This document shows positions 1 through 9,261 of a stretch of 64,000 bases of DNA, in pieces; within the stretch, counting starts at the first letter, position 1, and each line of letters starts with the position of its first letter. Position numbers and translations under genes: made by a program. Source of the stretch: CAYPAV01 sp964408805 (lineage in GTDB: Bacteria > Pseudomonadota > Alphaproteobacteria > UBA8366); assembly GCA_964408805.1 (NCBI GenBank), contig CAYPAV010000012.1, positions 62,001 to 126,000 on the forward strand, given 5' to 3'. The notes beneath the pieces are model-generated. The model was not told the origin of the DNA. It made no database searches and saw nothing but the letters and a program-made list of their open reading frames with translations.

Positions 1-789
1 AACACCGAACGGCTTATCGCCCCAGGAACCGCCCCGCACCATGCGGACATTGCAGAGCCCATCCTTGGTCCAAACGGCGGTGTCCCGGGGGGCGTCCTCG
101 TAGCTCGGATACCAGCAATCGGCGATCCACTCCCAGACATTACCGAAGGTATCGAAGAGGCCGAAGGCGTTGGCCAGGTATTGACCGACAGGCGCCGTGT
201 TGGCGGCACTGTCGTCGCAATCATGCGGCGGCCGCGCGTAGCCGTTCAATCGCCGGCTGGTCCGGTCATGGACATTGGCGTGTCGGCAGGCTCCGGCCGA
301 GCCATCCCCCCAATATCGCGCCGTCGTCGTGCCCGCACGCGCGACATACTCCCACTCCGCCTCGCTCGGCAGGCGATAGGGGCGGCGAGTCCGCTTCCGA
401 AGCCAAGCGACATAGCGCATCGCATCGGCCCAATTAACGTTGATTACCGGCCGTCGTCCCCGTCCCCAGCCCGCGTCCTCGGGGCGGTGGGTGCAGCCGC
501 CAGCCGCGACACAGGCGTCCCATTCGGCGAAGGTCACCTCGAACCGGCCGATCGCGAAGGGACGGCGGACCCGGACTTCGCGGGCCGGCAAACCGTACTC
601 CGCCCAGGGCATCTCCGCCGGCGTCGCGGTCCCCATGGTGAAACGGCCCTTCGGGACGATGACCATTTCGGGGCAATCGGGGCAGTCGCGGAAAATCTGG
701 CCAGGCTTGCGCACCGCATCGACGGCGGGTTCCGCCGCCGGAGCGGAGGTCGTCAGGACCAAACCCAGGACCGGCAACCAAAAGCGCAC
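1..789 (-). CDS. FGE-sulfatase domain (SUMF1-like) protein, 3' end cut by window
   Basis: The minus-strand frame is open from a GTG at 789 to the window edge (263 codons), so the C-terminus is missing. A GGGGAGG-type ribosome binding site lies about 10 bases upstream of the GTG. The first ~20 residues are hydrophobic and end in SAPAA, a likely Sec signal peptide, so the protein is probably exported. The domain begins near MVIVPKGRFTMGT and contains INVNWADAMRYVAWL, YRLPSEAEWEY, GNVWEWIADCW and VRGGSWGDKPFGV, which are hallmarks of the FGE-sulfatase fold. The two redox cysteines that would mark a true formylglycine-generating enzyme lie beyond the window, so a role in sulfatase maturation cannot be separated from the many non-FGE members. 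It is divergent from the MmgE/PrpD gene. Confidence 0.85.
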   Translation of the reverse strand, partial: MRFWLPVLGLVLTTSAPAAEPAVDAVRKPGQIFRDCPDCPEMVIVPKGRFTMGTATPAEMPWAEYGLPAREVRVRRPFAIGRFEVTFAEWDACVAAGGCTHRPEDAGWGRGRRPVINVNWADAMRYVAWLRKRTRRPYRLPSEAEWEYVARAGTTTARYWGDGSAGACRHANVHDRTSRRLNGYARPPHDCDDSAANTAPVGQYLANAFGLFDTFGNVWEWIADCWYPSYEDAPRDTAVWTKDGLCNVRMVRGGSWGDKPFGV

Positions 790-883
790 GAAGCCACACC
801 TCCCCCCGCCGCGCCTGTCGCACGGCCAAGTTTATGGTAACGTGCCGATCTACATCCAAGAACCCAAAAGACGGAGCCTTTCG

Positions 884-2254
884 ATGAGCCAAGCCTTCGA
901 CGATGCACGCACATCCCGCGAATTCACCCGGGAGCTGGCGGATTATTCGAGCGGGTTTTCCCTTGAGCGCGTTCCCGAGGACATCCGGACCGTTGCCAAG
1001 CAGGCGCTGCTCGATTGGCTCGGCGTGACCCTCGCCGGCGGGCGGGAGCCGCTGGCGGATATCCTACTCGATCATGCGCGCGCCGAAGGGCTTGGCAACC
1101 AGGCGACCTTGCTTGGGCTGGGGGTTCGGGGGTCGGTCGGTCAGGCAGCGCTGATCAACGGGACGGCGGGACATGCGCTCGACTATGACGACGTGCACCC
1201 GGCGGTGGGCGGACACCCCTCCGTCCCCGTGGCACCGGTCGCCTTGGCCCTGGCCGAACGTCTGGATTGTTCCGGCGCCGATCTCCTGTCCGCCTTTATC
1301 GCCGGCGTGGAGGCGGAGGCCCGCCTCGGCACGCTGATCGGCGACGGGCGGGACAATGGTTGGCATCAGACCTCGACCGTGGGTGTGTTCGGCGCGGCCG
1401 CGGCGGCTTCGCGTCTGCTGGGTCTCGATGTCAAAAAGACCGCGATGGCGTTCGGGATCGCCGGGACCCAGGCGGCGGGGCTGATGGCCTCTTTCGGCAC
1501 CATGTGCAAGCCGCTCCATTCGGGGATGGCGGCGGAGAGCGGCCTTCGCGCCGCGGAATGGGCTTCGCGCGGGTTCACGGGGGCCGGAGATATCGTCGAG
1601 CACAAGCATGGCTTCGCCGCCACCCACGGTGTCGCCTTCAACGCCGAGGCGGCGCTCGACGGTCTCAACGACAAATTCTTTACCGGGAATATTCTCTTCA
1701 AACATCACGCGGCGTGCTACGGCACCCATTCGGCGATCGAGGCGGCCAGAATCATCCGCGAGAATCCCGCCTTCGATCTCGATGCGATCGAGAAGGTGGA
1801 AATCCGGGTCCATCGCCGAATCACCGCGATGTGCGACATCCCCCGGCCGGTCACCGGGCTCGAAATCAAGTTCAGCCTCAGGATGACCGTTGCGCTGGCA
1901 CTGGCCGGGGAATCGACCAGCCGCCTCGACGTCTATAGCGAGGACATGGGCGCCCGCCCCGATCTCGTGGCGCTTCGCGACAAGGTCGGCTCGATCGTCG
2001 ATGACAGCTACGGCTATCGCGGCGCCGGTGTCACGGTGCACCAGTCGGACGGGACGGTGATCCACGAGAGCTTCGACGTCGCAGTGCCGGAAAGCGACCT
2101 TATCGCCCAGCAGGGAAAGCTGGAGCGGAAATTCCACGCGCTGAGTGATCCGCTGATCAGTGCCGAAAACGCCGCCCGCGCCGCCGCGATCCTCCGCGAC
2201 TTGGAGGAGGCCGGGGATGTCGCCCAACTCGTGGCGGCCTGCAAGGGCGGTTAA
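884..2254 (+). CDS. MmgE/PrpD family protein
   Basis: The 456-residue protein is full length for the MmgE/PrpD family, whose characterised members include 2-methylcitrate dehydratase (PrpD), cis-aconitate decarboxylase and iminodisuccinate epimerase. Typical segments are ALLDWLGVTLAG near residue 50, the GHALDYDD motif near 100 (family active-site region), and MCKPLHSGMAAESG near 210. The ATG at 884 follows a GACGGAG ribosome binding site and matches the usual family N-terminus; the frame runs further upstream but that part overlaps the divergent gene. The substrate cannot be told from sequence. No methylcitrate synthase lies nearby, so PrpD itself is unlikely. Its stop codon overlaps the convergent dioxygenase stop by 4 bases. 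Confidence 0.9.
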   Translation: MSQAFDDARTSREFTRELADYSSGFSLERVPEDIRTVAKQALLDWLGVTLAGGREPLADILLDHARAEGLGNQATLLGLGVRGSVGQAALINGTAGHALDYDDVHPAVGGHPSVPVAPVALALAERLDCSGADLLSAFIAGVEAEARLGTLIGDGRDNGWHQTSTVGVFGAAAAASRLLGLDVKKTAMAFGIAGTQAAGLMASFGTMCKPLHSGMAAESGLRAAEWASRGFTGAGDIVEHKHGFAATHGVAFNAEAALDGLNDKFFTGNILFKHHAACYGTHSAIEAARIIRENPAFDLDAIEKVEIRVHRRITAMCDIPRPVTGLEIKFSLRMTVALALAGESTSRLDVYSEDMGARPDLVALRDKVGSIVDDSYGYRGAGVTVHQSDGTVIHESFDVAVPESDLIAQQGKLERKFHALSDPLISAENAARAAAILRDLEEAGDVAQLVAACKGG

Positions 2255-3087
2255 AGCTTGGCGGTGTCGGTCTCGGCGCCGTCATAGACGATATCGTGGA
2301 TCGCCTGGGCGGCTTTCGCATGGAAGGCGGCGATTTCATCCTCGGAAGCTTCACCGAAGACCGGCGTGTGCTCGAAATTACCGTGCCTGTCCTCGCCCCG
2401 AACCAGGGCGGCGCTATCCCAATCTCCGACGATCTGACCCGTCTCGGGCGGCATGAAATGCATCGAGATGCCGATCCGGCGATCGGCCGACAGGTTGGCT
2501 GCGGAGGCATGTGCGAGGCGGTAATTGTGGATCGACAATTCGCCAACCTCTAGCGGCATATGGATTGCCGTTGCATCGTCGACGCCGCGCGAGATCGCCT
2601 GGCCCCGGGTCAGGAGGTTGTCCGCGTGATAGAGATCCTCATGGGGCAGCACCTCCCCAATATGGGTCCCCGGCATGACCCGCATGCAACCGCTCTCGAC
2701 CGAGGCCGGGGAGAGCGCCAGCCAGGCGGTGATCACCTGATCGCTGGAGAGTCCCCAATATCGTGTGTCCTGGTGCCAGGAGACGAAACTCTTGGCGCCC
2801 GCTTCCTTGATCCAAAAGATCGTGTTCCAGCAAAGGATATCGGGGCCGATCAGCTGTTCGACCGGGTCCAGGATCCGCGGATCCCGGATCAACTTGTCGA
2901 GCCAGTCGAAGACGAGATGCGATTTGCTCCGCTGTACGGGAAGAAGCGCCCCTCCGTTCTCGGCCTCGCGGGCTTCCAAATTGGCGCGCAACTCCAATGC
3001 CTCCGCCTCCGGAAGAATGCGGATCGGCGTGACGTAACCGTCACGGCGATATTGCTCGACTTCCCGTTCCGTCAGCTTTCGCGTCAT
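2251..3087 (-). CDS. phytanoyl-CoA dioxygenase (PhyH) family protein
   Basis: This 278-residue protein is a predicted Fe(II)/2-oxoglutarate-dependent oxygenase. The iron-binding HxD is visible as WHQDTRYWGL (His105, Asp107) and the distal histidine as YRLAHASAAN (His193), followed by an Arg pair suited to 2-oxoglutarate binding. Length and motifs match the PhyH family, which hydroxylates acyl-CoAs, small acids or secondary metabolites. It lies 65 bases downstream of the epimerase gene on the same strand and may be cotranscribed with it, but the two functions do not obviously connect. The substrate is unknown. Confidence 0.9.
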   Translation of the reverse strand: MTRKLTEREVEQYRRDGYVTPIRILPEAEALELRANLEAREAENGGALLPVQRSKSHLVFDWLDKLIRDPRILDPVEQLIGPDILCWNTIFWIKEAGAKSFVSWHQDTRYWGLSSDQVITAWLALSPASVESGCMRVMPGTHIGEVLPHEDLYHADNLLTRGQAISRGVDDATAIHMPLEVGELSIHNYRLAHASAANLSADRRIGISMHFMPPETGQIVGDWDSAALVRGEDRHGNFEHTPVFGEASEDEIAAFHAKAAQAIHDIVYDGAETDTAKL

Positions 3088-3152
3088 TGCCGCTCCCCAT
3101 ATCCCTTTGGTCGTCGGGTGATCCGATCAAGAATTGTAGGCGCGCTCCGGCC

Positions 3153-4148
3153 TCACTTCGAGAGGTATTTGAACCAATCCTCGGTGGCCTCGGCGATGGT
3201 GTCGGGCGTCCAAATGGGCGCGTCCTGCCAATTGTCGATATGTTCCAACATCCGACCGACGCCAGTCTCGAAGTCGACCGTAGGCTGCCAACCGGTCAAT
3301 TCGGTGATCTTCGCGATATCGGCGAAGGTGCAATCGGGCTCTCCGGGGCGCTTGGGAATATGGACGGCGGTGCCGCCGAGAAGTTCGACCAGACGATTGA
3401 TGCTGTAGGCACCGCCCGAGCCGACATTCATCGCCTCCCCCGCCACCGAGGCGGCGGCGGCGGTCACGAAGGCGTCGGCAACGTCGGTCACATAGGTGAA
3501 ATCGCGGGACTGGGTGCCGTCACCGACCACCGTAAACGGCTCGCCGGCCAATTTCTGCGCCAGAAAGACACCGAAGACGGCGCCATAGGCGCCCGTCGTG
3601 CGGCTGCGGGGCCCATACACATTGAAAAGCCGCAGCGAGACGGCGGGAAGCCCGTAGACCCGGCTCCAATGCAGGACCATCTCCTCGCCCATGTATTTCG
3701 TCAGCGCGTAGGGATATTCGGGGCTAATGGGGTAGGTCTCCGGCGTCGGCGTCTCCTCGGCAAGACCGTAACAGGTGGAAGATGCGGCATAGAGGACGCG
3801 CTTTACCTCGGCCGACCGCGCCGCTTCCAAAACCGAGAAGGTGCCGTCCACATTGGCCCGATGGTAGGCAAGCGGGTTCTCGATCGACGGCACGATGTCG
3901 CCAATGCCGGCGATGTGAAAGACCCAGTCGACCCCGGTCATCAGATCCGAAACGGCAGCCAGGTCACATACGTCGATCTCGTGCAAGGAGAACGCATCGG
4001 ATCCGGCGAGATGGGCCAGGTTTTCCCGCCGCCCCGTTGCTAGATTATCGATTCCAATCACGCGACGACCGTCCACTAGAAGACGGTCAACCAAGTGGCT
4101 TCCGATAAATCCGGCGGCGCCGGTGACAAGGGAGGTCGAAATGGACAT
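3153..4148 (-). CDS. NAD-dependent epimerase/dehydratase (extended SDR)
   Basis: The 331-residue protein is an extended short-chain dehydrogenase acting on nucleotide sugars, most like UDP-glucose 4-epimerases. It has the NAD-binding GAAGFIG at residues 10-16, the catalytic Ser/Thr in SSTCYG (123-128) and the YxxxK pair in YPYALTKYMGEE (Tyr147, Lys151). The ATG at 4148 starts directly with the Rossmann strand, as is normal for the family. It would supply a sugar donor for surface polysaccharide, which fits the glycan operon starting about 900 bases to the right on the other strand. The exact sugar is not predictable. Confidence 0.92.
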   Translation of the reverse strand: MSISTSLVTGAAGFIGSHLVDRLLVDGRRVIGIDNLATGRRENLAHLAGSDAFSLHEIDVCDLAAVSDLMTGVDWVFHIAGIGDIVPSIENPLAYHRANVDGTFSVLEAARSAEVKRVLYAASSTCYGLAEETPTPETYPISPEYPYALTKYMGEEMVLHWSRVYGLPAVSLRLFNVYGPRSRTTGAYGAVFGVFLAQKLAGEPFTVVGDGTQSRDFTYVTDVADAFVTAAAASVAGEAMNVGSGGAYSINRLVELLGGTAVHIPKRPGEPDCTFADIAKITELTGWQPTVDFETGVGRMLEHIDNWQDAPIWTPDTIAEATEDWFKYLSK

Positions 4149-4205
4149 AAGGTAAAATCTCCAACCGAGATCGCTTTGTTTAACGCCGATTACATCGCAA
4201 GAAAA

Positions 4206-4238
4206 GGACCGCCCGGCGGCGTCATCGCCCGGCGGTCC
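4206..4238 (-). terminator. Rho-independent terminator after cheW
   Basis: An inverted repeat with arms GGACCGCC (4206-4213) and GGCGGTCC (4231-4238) and extra internal G-C pairing is followed, on the minus strand, by TTTTCTTGC. It sits 30 bases past the CheW stop codon and before the epimerase start. It should end the CheW transcript. Confidence 0.65.
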
Positions 4239-4267
4239 TGATCGGCGCTCTCGGATGGATGGGGTAT

Positions 4268-4834
4268 CTAGGCCAGTTCGTTCAGAAGTTCGAAAACCTT
4301 GTCGACGTCGAGCACCACCAGCAACTCGTCCTTCAAACGGTAAACCCCCGACGACACTCGGCGGAATTGCGCGTCCAGATTTGTCGGAGTTGTTTCCAGA
4401 TCATGGTCCGGCAAGGCCCGAACGTCCCCGATCTTGTCGACGAGCAGCGTGTAAAGCCCACCGTCCTTCTCGACCGTGATCGAAAACTTGTTGTCATGTG
4501 CGACGGAAACTGTGACGACGTCGGTGCCGCCGGCTTCATCCCCGGCCGCCTCGTGATCCAAGCCGTTGCCGCCCGCCGAGCCGTTCGTGGCTTTCGCGCC
4601 GCCAAGGCATTGCTTCAAATCGATCACGGTGACGACGCGCCCGCGCAAATTCATCACGCCGGCGATCTGACACGGCGCCAGCGGCACCATGGTGATCTGG
4701 TCCGGTTCGACGATATCCTCGACCTGCATGATCGGCATGCCGAACAATTGCCCGTCAATCGTCATCGTCACGTATTGCTGCTCGTTCTCCAGCACGACAT
4801 GATGGTCGTCTTCCATCGTCATCAATTCGCTCAT
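4268..4834 (-). CDS. CheW-like chemotaxis coupling protein
   Basis: The 188-residue protein carries one CheW domain, including the characteristic stretch QLFGMPIMQVEDIVEPDQI near residues 29-47 and NLRGRVVTVIDLKQCLG near 63-79. CheW proteins bridge chemoreceptors and the CheA kinase in the cytoplasm. The domain is interrupted by a longer acidic/Gly-rich insertion around residues 80-100, and the protein is slightly longer than classic CheW (about 160). No other chemotaxis gene lies in the window, so it is a stand-alone member. It is divergent from the glycan operon and ends in a hairpin terminator. Confidence 0.9.
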   Translation of the reverse strand: MSELMTMEDDHHVVLENEQQYVTMTIDGQLFGMPIMQVEDIVEPDQITMVPLAPCQIAGVMNLRGRVVTVIDLKQCLGGAKATNGSAGGNGLDHEAAGDEAGGTDVVTVSVAHDNKFSITVEKDGGLYTLLVDKIGDVRALPDHDLETTPTNLDAQFRRVSSGVYRLKDELLVVLDVDKVFELLNELA

Positions 4835-5048
4835 CGCGATTCCCTTCCGGTCGCCGGTCGCCCACCTGTTTTCACACCGCTAAAATAGGACGGAAGTGTT
4901 TAAAGTTGGTTAACGCGGCGACATCGAGGCCAATTCTGACGACCACACGGTCGACCGATAGTTTGCTAGAACGCTGACCCCTCTTGACGTAGGTTTACCG
5001 CTGCCTCGCCGGGGGCAGTCGTCCGGTGCCCGCACGAATGAGTGATTC

Positions 5049-6308
5049 ATGGAAACAGCGCCCACCAAACAAGGCTTGATTCTCTCAACGGCAATCGGAG
5101 CCGCGATACCGCTGCTCGGCATCGGCAAGAGCGTGGGGCTGGGGCTGTTGGCGCTAGGAAGCTTGCTGGTGCTATGGGAACTCCGGCGCGCTGGCTCCTT
5201 GCCAGAGTTCAAGACACATCTTCGACAGCCGCTCGGCTATCTCGTTGTGGCGACATTTATCGCCTGGACGGTCAGTGCCCTTGGCTCGGTCGATCTCGGA
5301 AAGTCGATGACGACCCTGGGACGGACGGCCGGCTATGTTCTGATGACGGCGATCCTTTATCATTATTTCAAGGATCGGCAATGGGCGGTCGCCCAACTGG
5401 GACGCGGGTTGCTCTGGAGCACGGGGTTCGTTTTCCTATTGGCGTTGAGCGTCGTTTACGCTGAAATTATTCCTCGCGCGTCACTTGAAGAAATATTCGG
5501 TAAAGAATTTGATTTAAACGGAAAATTTAAGTCTTTCGGATCAACCGCGATTTGCCTTCTGCCGGTACTGCTCGTCGCCCTCACGGGCACCGGCGGGCGC
5601 CGTGCGGCGATTTCCGCCGGATGCTTCGTCCTGACGGCTTTGGTCATATGGAACAATGGCAAACAAACAAGCAACGATGCCATCCTGGGCGCGGCGATCG
5701 CGGTACTGTTCCTTCTTATCACATTCGGAATTTTTCGCATTCAGTCGAACTTTCGCCGTGCCGCCACGGCGGTCGTCCTCGCCGTCGGCGTTTTTATCGG
5801 CGGCGCCGTCATCGACCGACTGCCAGTCGCATCCGGTTCCGATCAGCAAGCGGAAATCGACGGTCTTCCATTCATCGACACGCATCGCGAGATCATCTGG
5901 GGATTCGTCTTCCAGCGATATCGCGAGGCACCCATTTTCGGCGTCGGCCCGGACGCGATCAACAAGGTCCCGGGTGCGAAAGTCTATATCCCGGGCATGC
6001 AACAGGAATTCGTGCCATCGCATCCACATAACTGGCTTTTGGAGGTGATGGCGGAGACGGGCACGATCGGCACCATGCTCATGATCGCCTCGTTGCTGTT
6101 GCTCTTGAAACGATTCGCGGGATTGGCATTTGACGGACGTTGGGAGGGTTGGGCGGCGGTGGCTCTCTTTGGCGCCTATTGGGGCAGTTCGCTGGCGAAT
6201 TTCTCGATGTGGGCGTCTTGGTGGCAACTGACGTTCTTGATTTTGAGTATGATCCTCCTGGCAAATGCGGCGGCGGAACGCGGCTCGGAACGGGGAGGCC
6301 CCGCATGA
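5049..6308 (+). CDS. O-antigen ligase (WaaL/Wzy_C family) membrane protein
   Basis: This 419-residue polytopic inner-membrane protein has many hydrophobic segments from residue ~10 to ~410 and one large periplasmic loop (about 235-320). That loop contains the family motif region FGVGPDAIN followed by PSHPHNWLLEVMAETG, with the His-Asn-x-x-Leu-Glu signature of O-antigen ligase and polymerase proteins. Such enzymes join or polymerise glycan from undecaprenyl diphosphate carriers in the periplasm. It is the first gene of a seven-gene operon; the next gene starts inside its stop codon (ATGA overlap). WaaL and Wzy cannot be separated by sequence alone. Confidence 0.88.
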   Translation: METAPTKQGLILSTAIGAAIPLLGIGKSVGLGLLALGSLLVLWELRRAGSLPEFKTHLRQPLGYLVVATFIAWTVSALGSVDLGKSMTTLGRTAGYVLMTAILYHYFKDRQWAVAQLGRGLLWSTGFVFLLALSVVYAEIIPRASLEEIFGKEFDLNGKFKSFGSTAICLLPVLLVALTGTGGRRAAISAGCFVLTALVIWNNGKQTSNDAILGAAIAVLFLLITFGIFRIQSNFRRAATAVVLAVGVFIGGAVIDRLPVASGSDQQAEIDGLPFIDTHREIIWGFVFQRYREAPIFGVGPDAINKVPGAKVYIPGMQQEFVPSHPHNWLLEVMAETGTIGTMLMIASLLLLLKRFAGLAFDGRWEGWAAVALFGAYWGSSLANFSMWASWWQLTFLILSMILLANAAAERGSERGGPA

Positions 6309-6742
6309 CCACCGATGTCGAAGACAGATTATTCGACGCGATGACGCCCGGCACGAGCGCGACCTTCGATTGGACCGTTACCGAAGCCGAAATTGACGGC
6401 TTCGCGGCACTAAGCGGCGATATCAACCCACTCCACGTCGATGCCGACCATGCGCGCGCCGAGGGTTTCGAGGATCGGGTGGCGCACGGCTTCCTGTTGG
6501 GCGCGAAGGTTTCTGCCTTGATCGGCACCAGGCTGCCGGGCAAACGATGTCTTCTTTTAGAGCAGCGGCTCGCCTATCCGGACCCGGTCTATCCGGGAAA
6601 CGAGGTCACCATTTCGGCCGAGATCGCCGAGCGGCAGGAAGATTTACAACTCGTGACATTGAATATTCGTGCGACAAGAATGCAGAATGGCACCGCGCTG
6701 ACGGTTGCGCGCGGAAAGGTCACATGCAAGATCCTATCCTGA
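6305..6742 (+). CDS. MaoC-like hot-dog dehydratase
   Basis: The 145-residue protein is a single hot-dog fold hydratase. It contains the (R)-specific enoyl hydratase signature: FAALSGDINPLHVDADHA, with the catalytic Asp and His, then GFEDRVAHGFLL. Proteins of this type (PhaJ, MaoC) interconvert trans-2-enoyl and (R)-3-hydroxyacyl thioesters. The start at 6305 overlaps the upstream stop as ATGA, indicating translational coupling. With the adjacent reductase and acyl carrier protein, it could shape a short hydroxyacyl chain on ACP rather than on CoA; that assignment is inferred from context. Confidence 0.9.
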   Translation: MTTDVEDRLFDAMTPGTSATFDWTVTEAEIDGFAALSGDINPLHVDADHARAEGFEDRVAHGFLLGAKVSALIGTRLPGKRCLLLEQRLAYPDPVYPGNEVTISAEIAERQEDLQLVTLNIRATRMQNGTALTVARGKVTCKILS

Positions 6743-7452
6743 TCCTCGGTGCCTCGGGCACCATCGGCGGCGCCATTGCGACGCGCCTCGTTGGCGACGG
6801 GCATGCCGTCCTGCTTCATGGCCGGACCGACTCCGACCGCCTGCGCGAGTTGGGCGAGACCTTGGATGCGCCGACGATCACGACCGATATTTCGGAGACC
6901 CGGAGCCTGGACGCCTTTGCGGCGGATCTGCACGAACGGACGAAGGCTCTGGCCGGGCTGGTCTTCGCAGTAGCGCGCCCCTTCCCCCACCGGTTGGCCC
7001 ATCGCACGGATTGGTCGGTGTTTCAGGAGCAGTTCGATACCCAGCTGAAATTTCTGCACGAAACCATTCGCGCCACTAAGCCATTGATGGAAACGGCGGA
7101 ATCCGGCGCCCGCGTGATCGTCCTCTCGACGGAATTCGTCCTCGGAGCCCCGCCGCAAAAGATTGCTCCCTATGTCGCCGCCAAGGCGGCATTGACGACC
7201 TATGCGCGCGTCGCGGCCCAGGAACTGATCAAGCAAGGCATCCGCGTGCATATCCTGGCGCCGGGAATGGTGGAATCGGCGCTGACGGCCGACATGCCTG
7301 CGGAATATTTGGCCGAGGTCGCGGCCGCGATGCCGGAAAAGCGTCTGACCTCGGCCATGGACGTGGCCGATGTGGCACAATTTCTTTTCACGCCGGCGGC
7401 TGATTCGATGTACGGCACCGTCATTCCGGTCTCCAGGGCGGATCGGCGATGA
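6724..7452 (+). CDS. SDR family oxidoreductase (FabG-like)
   Basis: The 242-residue classical SDR starts with ILILGASGTIGGAI (cofactor site) at residues 5-18 and has the catalytic Ser in VIVLSTEFVLG and the Tyr/Lys in YVAAKAAL. The ATG at 6724 lies 19 bases inside the MaoC gene; this start directly precedes the Rossmann motif. It fits a 3-oxoacyl-ACP reductase-like step within the glycan-modification operon. The usual NNAG motif is replaced by a VFAVARPFPH segment, so it is a divergent member. Its stop overlaps the next start (ATGA). Confidence 0.9.
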   Translation: MQDPILILGASGTIGGAIATRLVGDGHAVLLHGRTDSDRLRELGETLDAPTITTDISETRSLDAFAADLHERTKALAGLVFAVARPFPHRLAHRTDWSVFQEQFDTQLKFLHETIRATKPLMETAESGARVIVLSTEFVLGAPPQKIAPYVAAKAALTTYARVAAQELIKQGIRVHILAPGMVESALTADMPAEYLAEVAAAMPEKRLTSAMDVADVAQFLFTPAADSMYGTVIPVSRADRR

Positions 7453-9242
7453 CGGACGATGTTTTGGCGGCATTGCGTGAGCCGGATTTTTTGGAAAGGC
7501 CGATCGCCGAACTGCAACGCGTTGCAAAGCGGTTCTCGAAGACGCCGGAATTGGCGGCGGCGGCCGATGTCCAGCGCCGCATTGCGGTGCTCAGCGGCTT
7601 TACCATCGACTATCTGATCGAAATCCTGGCACCACTCCTCTACCGTCGGGGAATTGGCGCGGATCTCCACGCGGCCCCCTTCGGCGCCATGTTGACCGAG
7701 ATCATCGACGAGAAGAGCGCCTATCACGCCTTCGATCCGGAAATTACACTCTTGCTGCCAAGTCACCGGGACCTGCGCCATGCCCCGCCCCTCTCGGCGA
7801 ATACCACCGAATGCGCCGCCGCCGCGGCAAAGGAGATGGAGGAATGGCGCTCGATCTGGGCGCGGGTGCAAACACCAATTATCCAGCTGACCTTCGACCC
7901 GCCGCCCTATGGCGTCCTCGGGGACGCCGATGGTCTGGCTCCCGGTGGTCTGCTTCGACATGTCCGTTCGGTCAATGCGGCGATCGTCGAGGCCGCACCC
8001 GATCGTGTTTGTTTTATCGATGCCGAGCGCCTCGCGACGCGGCTCGGCGAGGCCGTTTGGCATGATGCGCGGCTCTATCACTTGACCAAGCAGCCCTGTG
8101 CGATGGACGCGTTGCCGGCCTTGGCCGATGCGCTCGCGGCCGCCTGCGCAGGTCTAATGGGACGAGGGCGGAAGGTCCTCGCGCTCGACCTAGACAACAC
8201 ACTCTGGGGCGGTGAGATCGGCGATGCCGGCCTCGAAGGTATCGAACTCGGCGACGAGACGCCCGAGGGCGAGGCCTATCGCGCCTTCCAGGCCTATGTG
8301 AAATCCTTGCGCTCGCGCGGCGTCATTCTCGCGGTCTGCTCGAAGAATCGGGATGAGTTAGCGCGAGAACCTTTCCTTCGCCATGACGCCATGGTCCTGT
8401 CGCTCGACGACATTGCCTGTTTCGTCGCCAATTTCGAGGACAAGGCGAGCAATCTCCGCGATATCGCGGCACGGCTCAACGTCGACACGTCGGCCCTCGT
8501 TTTCGTCGACGACAGCCCGGTCGAATGCGCCTGGATCCGCGAAGCGCTGCCCGAGGTCGAGACCATCCATCTGACCGGCGATCCGTCGGGTTTCGCGGCC
8601 GCCCTCGATCAAGCCAACCCCTTTCCGGCCGGCCGGCTGACGGCGGAGGACCTGACAAGGGCGGAGTCCTATACCGCGCTCGGCCAAGTCGCGGATGGGA
8701 TAGCGGCGGCAGGCGACATCGACTCCTTCCTGGCCGGTCTCGATCCCGAGGTCACGATCGAGCCCGTTGCCCCCGGCACCGTGAACCGGCTCGTCCAACT
8801 GGTCGCGAAGACGAACCAGTTCAAACTAAATCCCAGGACATTCACCATGGCCGAACTCGAGACCCGTCGCGATCGGGTCCTCGCGCTCCGCCTGGAGGAC
8901 CGGTTTCAAGATTACGGAATCGTCGCCGTCGTGGTGATGGAAAGTGACGGCCAGGACCTCATCATCGACAATTGGGTGATGAGCTGCCGCGTCTTTTCGC
9001 GGCGGCTCGAATATCTGACACGGTCGTTGATCGCCGGAATCGCCGAAAGCTTCGGCGCGAAAAATCTGCGGCTAACTTATTTGGCAAGCAAGAAGAATGG
9101 TCTCGTCGGCGAATTGCTGCCGGAACTCGGATTCCACCCTTCGGACACTGCGAACACCTACAGCGCCCCGGCGAAACCGCCCGACGGATTGCCGGACTCC
9201 TTCGCGACTGTTAAAACGCGCGAAACCGTTCCATCCGCCTGA
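7449..9242 (+). CDS. FkbH-like HAD-IIIC family enzyme
   Basis: This 597-residue three-part protein has an N-terminal SGNH-like region (about 1-235), a central HAD phosphatase domain with ALDLDNTLWGGEIGD (Asp247, Asp249) and VFVDDSPVEC, and a C-terminal acetyltransferase-like region (about 430-580) ending near YLASKKNGLVGELLPELGF. FkbH-family enzymes take glyceryl from 1,3-bisphosphoglycerate, dephosphorylate it and load it onto an acyl carrier protein. The adjacent ACP gene (19 bases downstream) supports that role here. The start overlaps the SDR stop by 4 bases. Presence in a glycan rather than a polyketide operon suggests the glyceryl unit ends on a sugar. Confidence 0.9.
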   Translation: MTDDVLAALREPDFLERPIAELQRVAKRFSKTPELAAAADVQRRIAVLSGFTIDYLIEILAPLLYRRGIGADLHAAPFGAMLTEIIDEKSAYHAFDPEITLLLPSHRDLRHAPPLSANTTECAAAAAKEMEEWRSIWARVQTPIIQLTFDPPPYGVLGDADGLAPGGLLRHVRSVNAAIVEAAPDRVCFIDAERLATRLGEAVWHDARLYHLTKQPCAMDALPALADALAAACAGLMGRGRKVLALDLDNTLWGGEIGDAGLEGIELGDETPEGEAYRAFQAYVKSLRSRGVILAVCSKNRDELAREPFLRHDAMVLSLDDIACFVANFEDKASNLRDIAARLNVDTSALVFVDDSPVECAWIREALPEVETIHLTGDPSGFAAALDQANPFPAGRLTAEDLTRAESYTALGQVADGIAAAGDIDSFLAGLDPEVTIEPVAPGTVNRLVQLVAKTNQFKLNPRTFTMAELETRRDRVLALRLEDRFQDYGIVAVVVMESDGQDLIIDNWVMSCRVFSRRLEYLTRSLIAGIAESFGAKNLRLTYLASKKNGLVGELLPELGFHPSDTANTYSAPAKPPDGLPDSFATVKTRETVPSA

Positions 9243-9261
9243 TCCCTCCGCGACAAGATTG

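Noticed and set aside
884..2254. 2-methylcitrate dehydratase prpD
   Set aside because: No prpB or prpC in this part and the family is functionally broad, so no gene symbol was given.
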